64,000 nucleotides of DNA from Merdiplasma sp905207905 (GCA_902475025.1 CABRXX010000008.1:3760-67759), one strand, 5' to 3'. Positions 35,998 to 46,179 are shown, counted from the stretch's first letter. Numbers and translations: made by a program. The notes: generated from the letters alone by a model not told the origin.

Positions 35998-37533
35998 TCA
36001 GATTTCCTGCTTAGAAACCTCTGCCAAACGAATATAATATGGCTGCAGTTCTTTCACAAACTGACGGTACAATTCTTTGTGTTTGCAATATATCTCATGT
36101 TTCTCCATATCCGGGAAAAACGATTTTCTAACATTCACATGTTTCTGCGCTTTTTCCTTCATGTCTGAGAATACTCCAATACCTTTTCCTGCTAAAATAG
36201 CAGCTCCCCAAAGAGCAATATCTTCTCTGTCCAAACGTTCAAATGTACACCCTGTCACATCCGCCAACATCTGAGTCCAGAATTCAGACTTTGCGCCTCC
36301 ACCTATAATTTTAATTGTATTTAAATCATACTCGGCATATTTAGCTTTTACACGATCAATCGTCAATGCCAAATCATAGGAAAACGATTCCAACAGGGAA
36401 CGATAAAAATGCCCCTTCCCATGCGCCCAGTTGTGTCCCATCCACAGACCTCTTACATCGCCATTATAAGGCATGGAACTGCCGCCCATTAGACCGATAG
36501 CCATAAGCCCTTCACTACCCACCGGCACCTCTGACGCAAGGTTTTCTAACTCTGCAAATGCCTCCTTTTTATTCTTGGACACTGCAAATTTCTCTGCAAA
36601 CCAATCTAGAGAAATTCCTGAGCCGGAAATATACTTATGCGCATACATTTTATCCATCGCAGGGCCGATGATCCCATCAAAATAATGCTCTTCCCGATCC
36701 GGACGATAATTTTCTACCATACAACTAAATCCCCCGTAGGATCCAGCTTCAAAGATCATATCCCCGATGTCAAGTATCCCGGCTCCCACACAACCAGCCA
36801 CTTTATCACCAGCCCCTGCTACCAAAGGAATTCCAGCTTTCAATCCAGTGACGTTTGCCATTTCTTCACATAAAGTGCCTGCAACAGTACTAGAATCCAC
36901 AATCTTAGGCAAAAGTTTTTTATCAACCCCTAATTTTTCACATAAAATATCCGACCACTGTGCTTTTCGAATATCCGCCATACCAGACCAAGCAATCAAA
37001 GAACCGTCTATGCATGCCTCTTCAATAGGCAGATGTCCTAGCTTGCCCAATACATATCCACTGATCATGACGCATTTTGCAATCCTTTTGGAATCTTGCG
37101 GAAAATCATGGCAAAACCACTCCAATTTAGAACACATCTGAGGTGCATTTGTTCCACTGATTTCCAAAAAATCATTGGCAAAATTCTTCATTTGACGATC
37201 TGCGTATGGTGTATATCTTGTATCAACAGAACATGACCAGGTAGTCACATCATTCCAGTCTTTATCCACTGCCATAAATCCGGCCATCTGCCCTGTAAAC
37301 GCCATTGCTTCTACATTTAATGCACGTTCGCCTAACGCATCCGTACCTTTTTTTATACAGCGCAGCACTGAGCCAAATAACTCTTCTCCTCGCTGAATAA
37401 ATATCCCTGGACCAGGACGCTCATCTTTCACTGGTTCACTGGCATTAATGATACACTTACCTTCGGTATCATAAACTCCTGCTTTAATAAAACTAGTCCC
37501 CAGATCCACGGTCATAAACAGTATCTCTTTCAT
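35998..37533 (-). CDS. FGGY carbohydrate kinase, xylulokinase-like
   Basis: A 511-residue kinase of the FGGY family, which phosphorylates ketoses and polyols. The N-terminal phosphate-binding block is MTVDLGTSFIKAGVYD, AFTGQMAGFMAVD is the substrate-side motif, and the C-terminal domain carries IKIIGGGAKSEFWTQMLADVTG and EDIALWGAAILAG. The likely substrate is the ketose produced by the adjacent dehydrogenases (a pentulose or hexulose); the exact sugar cannot be read from sequence. Start MKEILFM follows AAGGAG. Confidence 0.9.
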   Translation of the reverse strand: MKEILFMTVDLGTSFIKAGVYDTEGKCIINASEPVKDERPGPGIFIQRGEELFGSVLRCIKKGTDALGERALNVEAMAFTGQMAGFMAVDKDWNDVTTWSCSVDTRYTPYADRQMKNFANDFLEISGTNAPQMCSKLEWFCHDFPQDSKRIAKCVMISGYVLGKLGHLPIEEACIDGSLIAWSGMADIRKAQWSDILCEKLGVDKKLLPKIVDSSTVAGTLCEEMANVTGLKAGIPLVAGAGDKVAGCVGAGILDIGDMIFEAGSYGGFSCMVENYRPDREEHYFDGIIGPAMDKMYAHKYISGSGISLDWFAEKFAVSKNKKEAFAELENLASEVPVGSEGLMAIGLMGGSSMPYNGDVRGLWMGHNWAHGKGHFYRSLLESFSYDLALTIDRVKAKYAEYDLNTIKIIGGGAKSEFWTQMLADVTGCTFERLDREDIALWGAAILAGKGIGVFSDMKEKAQKHVNVRKSFFPDMEKHEIYCKHKELYRQFVKELQPYYIRLAEVSKQEI

Positions 37534-37573
37534 AACCTCTCCTTTCGGATCTTTTCTATATTTAAAATGCAAC

Positions 37574-38614
37574 TCAATCCATATTGATCACATTTTTCAG
37601 TCCTTTTGCTGCGATCGCAAGTTCCAGTCCCTTACCAATCTCATCTAAAGCAAACTCTGCTGTAATCAGTTTCTTCACGTCGATAATACCAGCAGAAACA
37701 AATCCCAAAACGTCCTTAAACTGTTTCAGGCTTGCCCTTGTAGTTCCCGTACAGATTAACTGTTTATAATGTATCAGGTTTGTATTTAAAGGTACCATCT
37801 TTCTATCTTCCGGCAACCCACCGAAAAAGCAAATTCTGCCATAATTAGCAGCCACCTCCAACGCTGTCTGCTGTGCAGCCGGTACTGGACACGCCGTGAT
37901 AACTGCATCTACACCATGTCCATTCGTCTCTTTCTTTACAAACTCAACAACATTTTCACTTACCGTAATAAAAGAAGGATCAATCTCTTTGCACAATTCC
38001 AATCTATTTACTGCAATATCATTAATAATAACCTTTGTTGCACCAGCCATCTTTGCCAGCATAGCATGCATAATACCAATTGGCCCCGCTCCAATTACCA
38101 GCACAAAATCTCCCGGACGGATGTTACACTGCTGGCTCCCATTGTATACACATGAAAGTGCTTCTGTAATAGCTGCCTCTGCATAGCTTACATTATCTGC
38201 CATAGGAACAAGATTTCCACTTCTGACTGCTGCTTCCGGAACTTTTACATACTCTGCAAAGCCTCCATTCAGACTAATTCCAAGCGCTTTATATTCTTTG
38301 CACATATGACTGTTACCCCTGATACAGTCATCGCAAATTCCGCATCCCATATTTGGCGCAACTGCTACTCGCATACCAGGAATATAAGCAGTTACATTTT
38401 TACCAACTTTCTCAATTACCCCCGCCATCTCGTGGCCAATAATCAACGGATGATCTTCATCAACATTTTTTACACCATTCCGATACATACGCACATCTGT
38501 ACCACAGATAGCTGCGCTCTTTATTCTTACTAACACTTCATTATCATTAATTTCGGGTGTAGGATATTCCTGAACACATATATTTTCTTTTCCATACATC
38601 ACAGCTGCTTTCAT
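37574..38614 (-). CDS. zinc-dependent medium-chain dehydrogenase B
   Basis: A 346-residue MDR dehydrogenase. Catalytic zinc motifs are CGTDVRMYRNG and IGHEMAGVIEKVG; the structural lobe is CGICDDCIRGNSHMC; the coenzyme loop is VLVIGAGPIGIMHAM. Two ATGs lie behind AAGGAGGAT; the one at 38614 (MKAAVMYGK) has the better spacing and matches the family start, the one at 38623 is only 2 nt from the site. Lies 40 bp upstream of the kinase start in the same operon. Confidence 0.9.
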   Translation of the reverse strand: MKAAVMYGKENICVQEYPTPEINDNEVLVRIKSAAICGTDVRMYRNGVKNVDEDHPLIIGHEMAGVIEKVGKNVTAYIPGMRVAVAPNMGCGICDDCIRGNSHMCKEYKALGISLNGGFAEYVKVPEAAVRSGNLVPMADNVSYAEAAITEALSCVYNGSQQCNIRPGDFVLVIGAGPIGIMHAMLAKMAGATKVIINDIAVNRLELCKEIDPSFITVSENVVEFVKKETNGHGVDAVITACPVPAAQQTALEVAANYGRICFFGGLPEDRKMVPLNTNLIHYKQLICTGTTRASLKQFKDVLGFVSAGIIDVKKLITAEFALDEIGKGLELAIAAKGLKNVINMD

Positions 38615-38684
38615 TCCAATCATATCCTCCTTATTTATGTACTAATTATAATAACCTTTCTTCTTTAAGAATTTACTTTCCCAA

Positions 38685-39707
38685 TTAAAGAGTCACAATT
38701 CTTTTTTCAACGATAGAAATATTTCCAGCATTTACAACTTTGACCGCCATTTTTCCATCGTATCCTGTTACCTTCGGAGTTGTATCATTCAATACTGCTT
38801 CCACAAACTCTGTGTCTTCGCGAAGATATGCATCTTTAAATAAATTCGTCCAACTATTAATGATTGGATACGTTGCCATTTTAGTTGCAGAACTATTTAC
38901 AATAACCTGCGCTCCCTGCAGGGAACCAATTTGAATGCATCCTTTTGTTCCTAATACTTCTACTTTAGCATCATATCCATATCCGACACCTTGTGCACCG
39001 TCTAACATACCCTGCATTCCATTTTCAAAAGAAGCTGCCATAACTACATTATCATAAAAATCCGGCCACTCTTTTTTTGCATCCAAACAACGATAATTTC
39101 CACCAATGGCATATACTGTTTTAAATTCACTGCCTGTCATCCATCTCATAGTATCAATGTCATGGCTGTTTACCTCTGCCAGAGGTCCATTACTCTTTTT
39201 CAGATCATACATCCAAGGTCTTGGAACACTTGGTCCCCTGGTATTAGACCGAACCATTACCACTTCACCGATTTCACCTGCATCAATTCGCTCTTTTGCC
39301 TGCATAAAACCTGCATCAAATCTTCTCATAAAACCTATTTGTAATTTTACCTTATTGGCCTCTGCTGCCTGAAGCATTTCGTCACATTCTGCCTCATTCA
39401 TAGCCATAGGTTTTTCACAAAAAATATGTTTCTTTTCATTTGCAAGCTTCTTTACAATTCCTACGTGAAATTTTGTAGGAGAAACTACCACATAAGCATC
39501 AATGCGGTTATCGTTCAGTGCCTGATCTTCATTTAAATAATATGTATCCAGCCCAAGCTGCTCTGCCCCTGCTTTTGCCACTTCCTCTACGGGATCTACC
39601 ACTGCTACCAGCTGTGCATTCGGAACATTCTTCGCATAATTAATTGCATGAATCATTCCCGCACGACCTGCTCCAATTACACAAACACCTAATTTACCAT
39701 TAACCAT
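38685..39707 (-). CDS. Gfo/Idh/MocA oxidoreductase, inositol 2-dehydrogenase-like
   Basis: A 340-residue NAD-dependent dehydrogenase. The Rossmann motif is VCVIGAGRAGMIHA, followed by HIFCEKPMAMNEAE, the conserved EKP of the family, and the catalytic His in EVNSHDIDTMRWM. It resembles myo-inositol 2-dehydrogenase (IolG) and relatives that act on inositols and sugar derivatives. Start follows AAGGAGGG. First gene of the minus-strand catabolic operon and downstream of the second DeoR gene, separated by 147 bp of A/T-rich sequence. Confidence 0.9.
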   Translation of the reverse strand: MVNGKLGVCVIGAGRAGMIHAINYAKNVPNAQLVAVVDPVEEVAKAGAEQLGLDTYYLNEDQALNDNRIDAYVVVSPTKFHVGIVKKLANEKKHIFCEKPMAMNEAECDEMLQAAEANKVKLQIGFMRRFDAGFMQAKERIDAGEIGEVVMVRSNTRGPSVPRPWMYDLKKSNGPLAEVNSHDIDTMRWMTGSEFKTVYAIGGNYRCLDAKKEWPDFYDNVVMAASFENGMQGMLDGAQGVGYGYDAKVEVLGTKGCIQIGSLQGAQVIVNSSATKMATYPIINSWTNLFKDAYLREDTEFVEAVLNDTTPKVTGYDGKMAVKVVNAGNISIVEKRIVTL

Positions 39708-39854
39708 TTTGCCCTCCTTATTTTATGTTTTATTTTCATTTATTTTTATTTTTTATTATTTATTTTAAAATTATCACCGTTTTTATAAATTGTCAATATC
39801 ACAAATCCATTTTTCTAAATTTATCTTTTTTTATTTCTCACAAACTTTCCCAAA

Positions 39855-40640
39855 TCAGATAAGTTTTACCCGAACCCCACATTTTCGTGCTTCTTCCAAA
39901 AATTTTTTATCTACTCCCTGATCAGAAATCAATAAATCCACTTCCTTCAAATCAGCAAATTTTGTAAAGCAAACATTACCTATTTTTGAACTATCTGCCA
40001 GCAAGATAGTTGTATTTGCATTTGAAAGCATTGTTCTCTTTAACCGACTAGTTTCAATATCCGGTGTACTCAATCCCTTATCTACACATACCCCATTTGC
40101 AGTCAAGAAAAACACATCTACATTAAGCCGCTCCAGTGTTGATAATGCCATTTCTCCAAAAGTATAATTAAAATTCTTTCTGATCATACCTCCAGCAATA
40201 ATCACTCTGTTGTTCGAGTGATTTTCCAGAAAATTAGCAACGCCTATATCATATGTTACAACTGTTAGATCTTGAAACTTTACCAACTTCTGAGCCAAAT
40301 GATACATAGTTGTCCCTGCATCCAAGCAAATTGAAGCCCCTTCATGAATGTGCTCTAAAGCAACCTCTGCAATCGCTTTTTTGACCTCCACCATCTGAGT
40401 TGACTTTTCTTTATTTTCCTGTTCAAAATTTACCATACGGTTGGAAATTGCACCTCCATGTGTTCTGCTGATCAAGCCTATTTGAGCCAATGCTCTTAGA
40501 TCTGTTCGGATGGTAGCTGGAGATACGGAAAATTCATTGCTCAAATCAGTAACTGTTGCTTTCATTTTCTTATTTATATACTTTACTATTAAATTTCTCC
40601 GTTCTTCTTCAAAATACTTTTCTTTTACCTGTCCTGACAT
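39855..40640 (-). CDS. DeoR family transcriptional regulator 2
   Basis: A 261-residue regulator with winged helix-turn-helix ATVTDLSNEFSVSPATIRTDLRAL ending in the THGGA box, and a DeoR sensor domain with IHEGASICLDAGTTMYHLA and ILLADSSKIGN. It shares this layout with regulator 1, suggesting duplication within the island. The start at 40640 is placed by GAGGAG; the longer open frame upstream is Lys-rich and without a site. It is divergent from the plus-strand dehydrogenase pair starting at 40947 and upstream of the Gfo/Idh operon, so it likely controls both. Confidence 0.88.
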   Translation of the reverse strand: MSGQVKEKYFEEERRNLIVKYINKKMKATVTDLSNEFSVSPATIRTDLRALAQIGLISRTHGGAISNRMVNFEQENKEKSTQMVEVKKAIAEVALEHIHEGASICLDAGTTMYHLAQKLVKFQDLTVVTYDIGVANFLENHSNNRVIIAGGMIRKNFNYTFGEMALSTLERLNVDVFFLTANGVCVDKGLSTPDIETSRLKRTMLSNANTTILLADSSKIGNVCFTKFADLKEVDLLISDQGVDKKFLEEARKCGVRVKLI

Positions 40641-40946
40641 GCCACGTCTCCTCATCCCTTTTTCCTTTATATTTTTTATTTTACCACATAAGTTTTCTTT
40701 TATCATCCAATTTTTTCTTTTTCCTCTCACTTTTTTATATGTTTTATATAATATACTTTCATTTATTTTCACTTTTGCCCCGTTTTTTCAACAATTAATT
40801 CCTTTATTTTTTAAATAACTATAGCATTTTCACCAGATATCTGATATACTATTTCAAAACTTTGTTATTACATTATTCCATAATGACATTGTGGTAAAAT
40901 GGCATAATGCATCGTTTCCAGTATTATTTCAGGAGGTAGTATATTT
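40641..40946. other. divergent promoter region between DeoR 2 and the plus-strand dehydrogenases
   Basis: About 300 bp of very AT-rich sequence. Near its right end CATAATG occurs at about 40879 and again at about 40902, 23 bp apart, close to where the plus-strand promoter should be. These are candidate regulator half-sites. No gene is seen. Confidence 0.4.
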
Positions 40947-41978
40947 ATGAAAACGTTCGTTGTAAACAAAGATGGTTCCACTGAAATCAGGGAAATTCCC
41001 AAACCACACTATAGCACTAAACAGGCCCTAGTAAAAACTATCGCCTGCGGTATGTGCGGAACTGATGTTAAATTGCTTCATTGTGCATTTAAAGGCTTTC
41101 CGGAATCTGTCTATCCAATCATGCTGGGACATGAGGGCGTTGGAGAAGTCGTAGAGGTTGGCAGCGAGGTTACCAGCTTTAAAGTAGGCGATAAGGTAAT
41201 CCTTCCCTTCGTTGATCCTGATCCGGAACTTTATCCTGGTCTTGGTTCCGGTTGGGGCGCATTAAGCGAATATGCCGTAGTGTGTGATCCCGCCGCCTGG
41301 CCCGCCGGAGAAGCTCCTTCCTGTGCCTATGCACAGACTGTCCTCTCAGAAGATTTAGATCCGGTGGACGCTGTTATGATCGTAACCTTCCGTGAAGTGC
41401 TCAGCAGTATCCGCCACTTTGGCATCAAGCCCCAAGACAGTGTAGTCGTATTCGGCTGCGGGCCGGTAGGCTCCACATTTATTCAATTTTTAAACCTTTA
41501 TGGAGTAGAAAATATTGTTGCTATAGATATCATTGACGAAAAGCTGACGCACGTGCAGACACACGGTGCAAAATATGCGATTAACAGCAGTAAAACTGAC
41601 GTAACAGAAGCGGTTCGTAAGCTATATCCCAACGGTGTAGACTATGTACTAGACGCTATCGGCGCCCCCTTTGTCGTAAACGCAGCTATGCCCCTAATAA
41701 AAGACCGGGGCACTGTCCTCTGCTACGGAGTTCCTCCAGTAGAACAGATTACTATCGACTTTAGTAAAGCTGACTATAACTGGAACGTAGTATACCAACA
41801 GATGCCCAGAAAAGAAGAAGAAGGAGCCGCTCACGAACAGGTAATGGAATGGATTCACGATGGTAAGCTGGTAATCAAGGACTTTATTTCTGATTACTAT
41901 AAATTTGAAGATTCTGTTAAGGCATTTGAAGATTTGTTAAATCGTAAAATCAGCAAAAAGGGGATTATTGTTTTCTGA
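40947..41978 (+). CDS. medium-chain dehydrogenase C without structural zinc lobe
   Basis: A 343-residue MDR-superfamily dehydrogenase. Catalytic zinc motifs CGTDVKLLH and LGHEGVGEVVEVG are present, but the four-cysteine structural lobe is replaced by PFVDPDPELYPGLGSGWGA. The coenzyme loop is VVFGCGPVGSTFIQ. The absence of the lobe places it in a less common branch of the superfamily, so it may use a different quaternary form. Start follows AGGAGG. First of two plus-strand dehydrogenase genes, divergent from DeoR 2. Confidence 0.88.
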   Translation: MKTFVVNKDGSTEIREIPKPHYSTKQALVKTIACGMCGTDVKLLHCAFKGFPESVYPIMLGHEGVGEVVEVGSEVTSFKVGDKVILPFVDPDPELYPGLGSGWGALSEYAVVCDPAAWPAGEAPSCAYAQTVLSEDLDPVDAVMIVTFREVLSSIRHFGIKPQDSVVVFGCGPVGSTFIQFLNLYGVENIVAIDIIDEKLTHVQTHGAKYAINSSKTDVTEAVRKLYPNGVDYVLDAIGAPFVVNAAMPLIKDRGTVLCYGVPPVEQITIDFSKADYNWNVVYQQMPRKEEEGAAHEQVMEWIHDGKLVIKDFISDYYKFEDSVKAFEDLLNRKISKKGIIVF

Positions 41979-42049
41979 GAAAACACATGAATCCATATTA
42001 TCGCAGACATCTGTTATATAGAAGAACAGACGCAAAAAGGAGAGTTCTT

Positions 42050-43093
42050 ATGACCGGAAAAATGAAGGTTGCCGTTATGACTGCCTTGCGGAAAATAGAA
42101 TATGAAGAGAGAAACATCCCCACGCCAAAGGAAAATGAAGTTCTAGTGAAGCTGGAATACGTTGGCATTTGCGGAAGCGATATGCATTATTATGAAATCG
42201 GATCCATCGGAGATTGTATAGCAACACCTCCTTTTGTTCTCGGACATGAACCAAGCGGTACTGTCGTCGAGGTAGGAGCCGATGTCGAAAATCTTAAAAT
42301 AGGTGACCGGGTTGCTTTAGAACCGGGACGAACCTGTGGAAAATGTGAATTCTGTAAAAGCGGCCGATACAATCTCTGTCCAGACGTTAGTTTCTTTGCC
42401 GCGCCTCCCATAGACGGTGTATTTCAAGAATATGCTGTACATGAAGCTTCTCTTTGTCATAAGCTCCCGCCGGAGCTGGATACCATGGAGGGCGCTTTGA
42501 TCGAGCCACTGGCCATTGGCTTCTACGCCGCGAGCCGCGGAAAGGCTCATATCGGACAGGCCGCCGTTGTTTTCGGTGCCGGATGCATCGGCTTGGTAAG
42601 TATGCTTGCTCTCAAGGCACAGGGCATTTCTCCCATTATCATCGTAGATGTTATAGAAAAACGTCTGGAAAAAGCAAAAGAGCTTGGCGCTGATTATACA
42701 ATTAACAGTACGACCGAAAATGTGGTTTCCAGAATTCTGGAAATCACCAATAACCTGGGCGCTGATCTTGCTATCGAAACCGCAGGCACAGAAATCACTA
42801 CAAATCAAGCCATTCATGCTGTTAAAAAAGGTTCTAATATCGTTTTAATCGGTTATACAAAAACGGGAAAAGTAAATATGGAAATGAGCACTGCCCTCGA
42901 TAAAGAACTGACCTTCCGCACGATTTACCGTTCCCGTCACATGTTTGACACTGCAATCGAGGCTGTCCGAAGCGGAAAAGTAAACTTAAAGGGGATCGTA
43001 ACAAATGTATTCGATTTTAATGATATGCAGACTGCGATGGACTTAAGCTGTGATCAGAAAGCTTCCATTGTAAAAGCCGTTGTTAAAATATAA
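42050..43093 (+). CDS. zinc-dependent medium-chain dehydrogenase D (sorbitol/xylitol dehydrogenase-like)
   Basis: A 347-residue dehydrogenase very like bacterial sorbitol and xylitol dehydrogenases. Motifs are CGSDMHYYEIG, LGHEPSGTVVEVG, the structural lobe CGKCEFCKSGRYNLC, and the coenzyme loop VVFGAGCIGLVSM. It should oxidise a polyol to a 2-ketose. Start MTGKMKVAV follows AAAAAGGAGAG; 21 more codons are open upstream without a site. It is 71 bp after dehydrogenase C and ends before a bidirectional terminator. Confidence 0.92.
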   Translation: MTGKMKVAVMTALRKIEYEERNIPTPKENEVLVKLEYVGICGSDMHYYEIGSIGDCIATPPFVLGHEPSGTVVEVGADVENLKIGDRVALEPGRTCGKCEFCKSGRYNLCPDVSFFAAPPIDGVFQEYAVHEASLCHKLPPELDTMEGALIEPLAIGFYAASRGKAHIGQAAVVFGAGCIGLVSMLALKAQGISPIIIVDVIEKRLEKAKELGADYTINSTTENVVSRILEITNNLGADLAIETAGTEITTNQAIHAVKKGSNIVLIGYTKTGKVNMEMSTALDKELTFRTIYRSRHMFDTAIEAVRSGKVNLKGIVTNVFDFNDMQTAMDLSCDQKASIVKAVVKI

Positions 43094-43160
43094 TCATAGG
43101 AATGCTGTTCTTTTTTGATAGCCTTTCTATTTTTCATCAGAACCTGACAATCTTCTAAAA

Positions 43161-43206
43161 ATGCCTGTGGGGTGAGCATGCTTTATGCACACTTCTCCAC
43201 AGGCAT
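43161..43206. terminator. bidirectional terminator between convergent operons
   Basis: ATGCCTGTGG and CCACAGGCAT form a perfect 10-bp stem, with further inner pairs (GCAT/ATGC), flanked by A-run on the left and CTTTT on the right. It separates the plus-strand dehydrogenase D gene from the convergent SDR gene. Confidence 0.85.
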
Positions 43207-43283
43207 CTTTTAACAGCCTTGATTATATTTTATACTAAAAACATCGGAACAACAGCACTTCTTTCCCATCTGCAAAATTCTTC

Positions 43284-44048
43284 TTAAATCAGGGTATATC
43301 CACCGTCTACGATCATATCAGTTCCAGTTGTATAGGTAGATGCAGGACTTACCAGGTACAGAATCGCCGGTATCAGCTCTTCCGGTTTACCCATACGATG
43401 CATAGGGAATAGCGGCATCCAAGCGTCCTTCAGTTCCTGCGGAACATCTGCTGCCATGGGTGTTGAAATATATCCCGGGCTTAAGCTATTTACGCGGATA
43501 CCATAATCAATCCATTCCATTGCCAGAGACTTTGTCATATGCATAACGCCTGCTTTTGATGCATTATAAGATGCCTGCCACTGAGGAATATTTACAATAC
43601 TTCCTGACATAGATGCCATATTAACGATACAACCTTTAATTCCCAGATCAACCATAATCTTTCCGACTGCTCTTGCCATAATATATTCACCAGTCAGATT
43701 AATATCAATTACATTCCTCCATTCCTCAATTGTTGCGCTAAAGGTATCCTTGTGCAGACAAACGCCTGCATTATTGAAAAGAATGTCAATCTTTCCGGAA
43801 CGCTTCACTACCTCTGCCAAAGCAGCATCTACTTCCGCTTCCTTCGTAACATCTGCTTTTAGATCGTATGCTTTTCCGCCATCCTCTTTAATCATTTTCA
43901 CCGTTTCCGGCGCACCACTTCTGCTGATGCTGACTACCTCGGCTCCCGCTTTCGCAAGCCCACAGGCTACTACCTGTCCAATCCCTCTTCCAGCTCCCGT
44001 TACAATTGCAGTTTTTCCTTTTAATCCAAACAGTTCTTCTAAATACAT
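43284..44048 (-). CDS. short-chain dehydrogenase/reductase
   Basis: A 254-residue classical SDR. The coenzyme motif is TGAGRGIGQ, NNAG is in FNNAGVCL, and the catalytic set is Ser in NMASMSGSIV with YNASK. It resembles gluconate 5-dehydrogenase, 2-deoxygluconate 3-dehydrogenase and xylulose reductase types. Likely it converts the product of dehydrogenase E next to it. Start follows AAAGGGGG. Last gene of the importer 2 operon. Confidence 0.92.
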   Translation of the reverse strand: MYLEELFGLKGKTAIVTGAGRGIGQVVACGLAKAGAEVVSISRSGAPETVKMIKEDGGKAYDLKADVTKEAEVDAALAEVVKRSGKIDILFNNAGVCLHKDTFSATIEEWRNVIDINLTGEYIMARAVGKIMVDLGIKGCIVNMASMSGSIVNIPQWQASYNASKAGVMHMTKSLAMEWIDYGIRVNSLSPGYISTPMAADVPQELKDAWMPLFPMHRMGKPEELIPAILYLVSPASTYTTGTDMIVDGGYTLI

Positions 44049-44127
44049 AATTTTATTCCCCCTTTATTTTTCTATAACTGTTATTCAAACCGTTGTCTTT
44101 GTCTCTGTTATGCCTATCTGTTTTTGT

Positions 44128-45192
44128 TTATTCTGGAAATACTACTGCTACTTTTCCGCATTTACCGCTCGCCATAAGAGCATAGGCTTCATCTACCTTT
44201 TCCAGTGGAAACTCATGAGTAATCAAATCTTCCGGATGGATTCCCCAGCGCACCAGGCGCTCCACCAGATCTTCCATCCGCCACAGTGAGGTTACCCAGG
44301 AGCCGTAAATCGTCTTCTGCCCATGAATAATATCCGGGCTCGGTTCAAACGTACAGGTTCCGCCTTCTCCAACAAAAGCAATTTTCCCCCAATCCCTTGT
44401 ACAGCGAACAGCCAGACGACGCGCTGAATCATCTGCGCTTGCATCCAGAGCCTTCTCTACACCATTTCCGTTAGTTAATTCCATTACTTTATCATAAGCT
44501 TCATCTGGTTTGAAGCCATAATCGATCAAACCGAGTTTTTTTGCCAAAGCAATGCGCTCTTCATTCATTTCAACGCCAATTAATTTGTTTGCCCCCATTG
44601 CCTTTGCCAGCATCAGCGCAGCCATTCCCACCGGTCCCAAGCCGGTAACTAAAACAGCGTCATTACCAGAGACCTGTATCTTTTCTAAGGCTTCATACAC
44701 GGTTCCGAAACCACAAGCCACCTGCGCGCCATCCTTATAGCTTAATTCGTCTGGAAGAGCAATCAAATCTTTCTCATCAGCCAAAATGTATGGGGCCATG
44801 CCGCCATCTCTCTGCCAGCCATAAGCCTTGCGATGCGGGCTCTTACAGGCAACTGCATATCCTTTTCTGCATTCATAACAAACTCCGCAGCCGGAGATAT
44901 GATAAATTATCACTCTGTCTCCCTTTTTAAAACGCTTCAATCCGGTGCCTTCCTCTACGATAATACCGCAAGGCTCGTGTCCAGCAATCGTTCCGGGAAT
45001 ATAACCCTCCGGCCCCTTCCCCACATGCTCACGGTAAATACAACGAATATCGCTTCCGCAAATGGTTGATGCCATAGTTTTTACCAAAACCTGACCTGGC
45101 CCCGGAGTAGGAATATCTACTTCTTTTAATACCGCGGTACTGTTTCCCGGCAAAAATGCAGCCATCATTCTACCATTTTTTCTCTCGCTCAT
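44128..45192 (-). CDS. zinc-dependent medium-chain dehydrogenase E
   Basis: A 354-residue MDR dehydrogenase. Catalytic zinc motifs are CGSDIRCIYREHVG and AGHEPCGIIVEEG; the structural lobe is CGVCYECRKGYAVAC; the coenzyme loop is VLVTGLGPVGMAAL. Start follows AAGGAGG. Lies between the importer 2 permease and the SDR gene; together they look like a two-step oxidation/reduction path for the imported compound. Confidence 0.92.
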   Translation of the reverse strand: MSERKNGRMMAAFLPGNSTAVLKEVDIPTPGPGQVLVKTMASTICGSDIRCIYREHVGKGPEGYIPGTIAGHEPCGIIVEEGTGLKRFKKGDRVIIYHISGCGVCYECRKGYAVACKSPHRKAYGWQRDGGMAPYILADEKDLIALPDELSYKDGAQVACGFGTVYEALEKIQVSGNDAVLVTGLGPVGMAALMLAKAMGANKLIGVEMNEERIALAKKLGLIDYGFKPDEAYDKVMELTNGNGVEKALDASADDSARRLAVRCTRDWGKIAFVGEGGTCTFEPSPDIIHGQKTIYGSWVTSLWRMEDLVERLVRWGIHPEDLITHEFPLEKVDEAYALMASGKCGKVAVVFPE

Positions 45193-45225
45193 AATGCAAA
45201 TCCTCCTTCTATTTTATTTTTAAAT

Positions 45226-46176
45226 TTAAACCGTGCTTTCCGTCCTATCTGTCATCAGCTGCAGCAATACTGCCAAAATAATAATGATACCTTTGATAAC
45301 ATCCTGCGGATATGCTGGAACTGCACACAGATTCATAATATTACTGATCAGCGCAAGTACCAAAGCGCCAATAACAGCTTTCGTTACATTTCCTTTACCA
45401 CCAGCAAGACTGGCACCGCCAATTACACAAGCTGCAATCGCATCCAACTCCTGACCCTGGCCGATTGTAGCGCTTCCAGTTGAAGATCGTGCCGCAATAA
45501 TAACACCACCAAGGGCAGACATCAAACCAGATATTGCATATACAGATACCAAATATTTTTTAACATGAATACCGGCCAACTCCACCGATTTACTATTACT
45601 TCCGATTGCAATAATAATACGTCCATATGCAGTATATTTCTGAATAAAAACAAAGGCTGCAATGAGAATAACTACAATAAACAAAACCGGATATAAGTAT
45701 TCTTTATTTACCAGTGTTCCAAGCGTTGCCTTATCCAATCTAATCGGAGCACCTCGAGTGATCATCAAAGCCAATCCCCTTGCCATTGTCATCATGGTCA
45801 AGGAAGCTACAAAGCCCTGAAAATTTGCGTATGCAACCAAAATACCAGTAATCATTCCTGCTATTAATCCCATAACAAGAGTAATCAGCATAGCGGGAAT
45901 AAAATGCACATTCCAATTCACGATCATATACGCTGTAGCAGCCGCTCCAAGAGCCATAATTGATCCAACCGACAAATCAATCCCGCCAGTCAAAATAACA
46001 AACAGCATACCAAGGACAACACAGATGGGACCCGACTGCTGTAATGCAATGTTGCGGATGTTCATTGCTGTAAGGAATGTATCAGACAGCAGCGCACAAA
46101 CAATAACCAAACCCAGAAAAATCAAATATGTATTATTCTGCACCAAAACCTTTTTAATATTTCCTTGTTTTTTCAT
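45226..46176 (-). CDS. ribose-type ABC transporter permease (importer 2)
   Basis: A 316-residue RbsC-family permease with FVILTGGIDLSVGSIMALG and IIIAIGSNSKSVELAGI, about nine hydrophobic segments, and the same layout as importer 1. It starts 3 bp after the ATPase stop codon and follows GGGGG. Its operon partners downstream are dehydrogenase E and the SDR. Confidence 0.93.
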   Translation of the reverse strand: MKKQGNIKKVLVQNNTYLIFLGLVIVCALLSDTFLTAMNIRNIALQQSGPICVVLGMLFVILTGGIDLSVGSIMALGAAATAYMIVNWNVHFIPAMLITLVMGLIAGMITGILVAYANFQGFVASLTMMTMARGLALMITRGAPIRLDKATLGTLVNKEYLYPVLFIVVILIAAFVFIQKYTAYGRIIIAIGSNSKSVELAGIHVKKYLVSVYAISGLMSALGGVIIAARSSTGSATIGQGQELDAIAACVIGGASLAGGKGNVTKAVIGALVLALISNIMNLCAVPAYPQDVIKGIIIILAVLLQLMTDRTESTV

Positions 46177-46179
46177 TTT

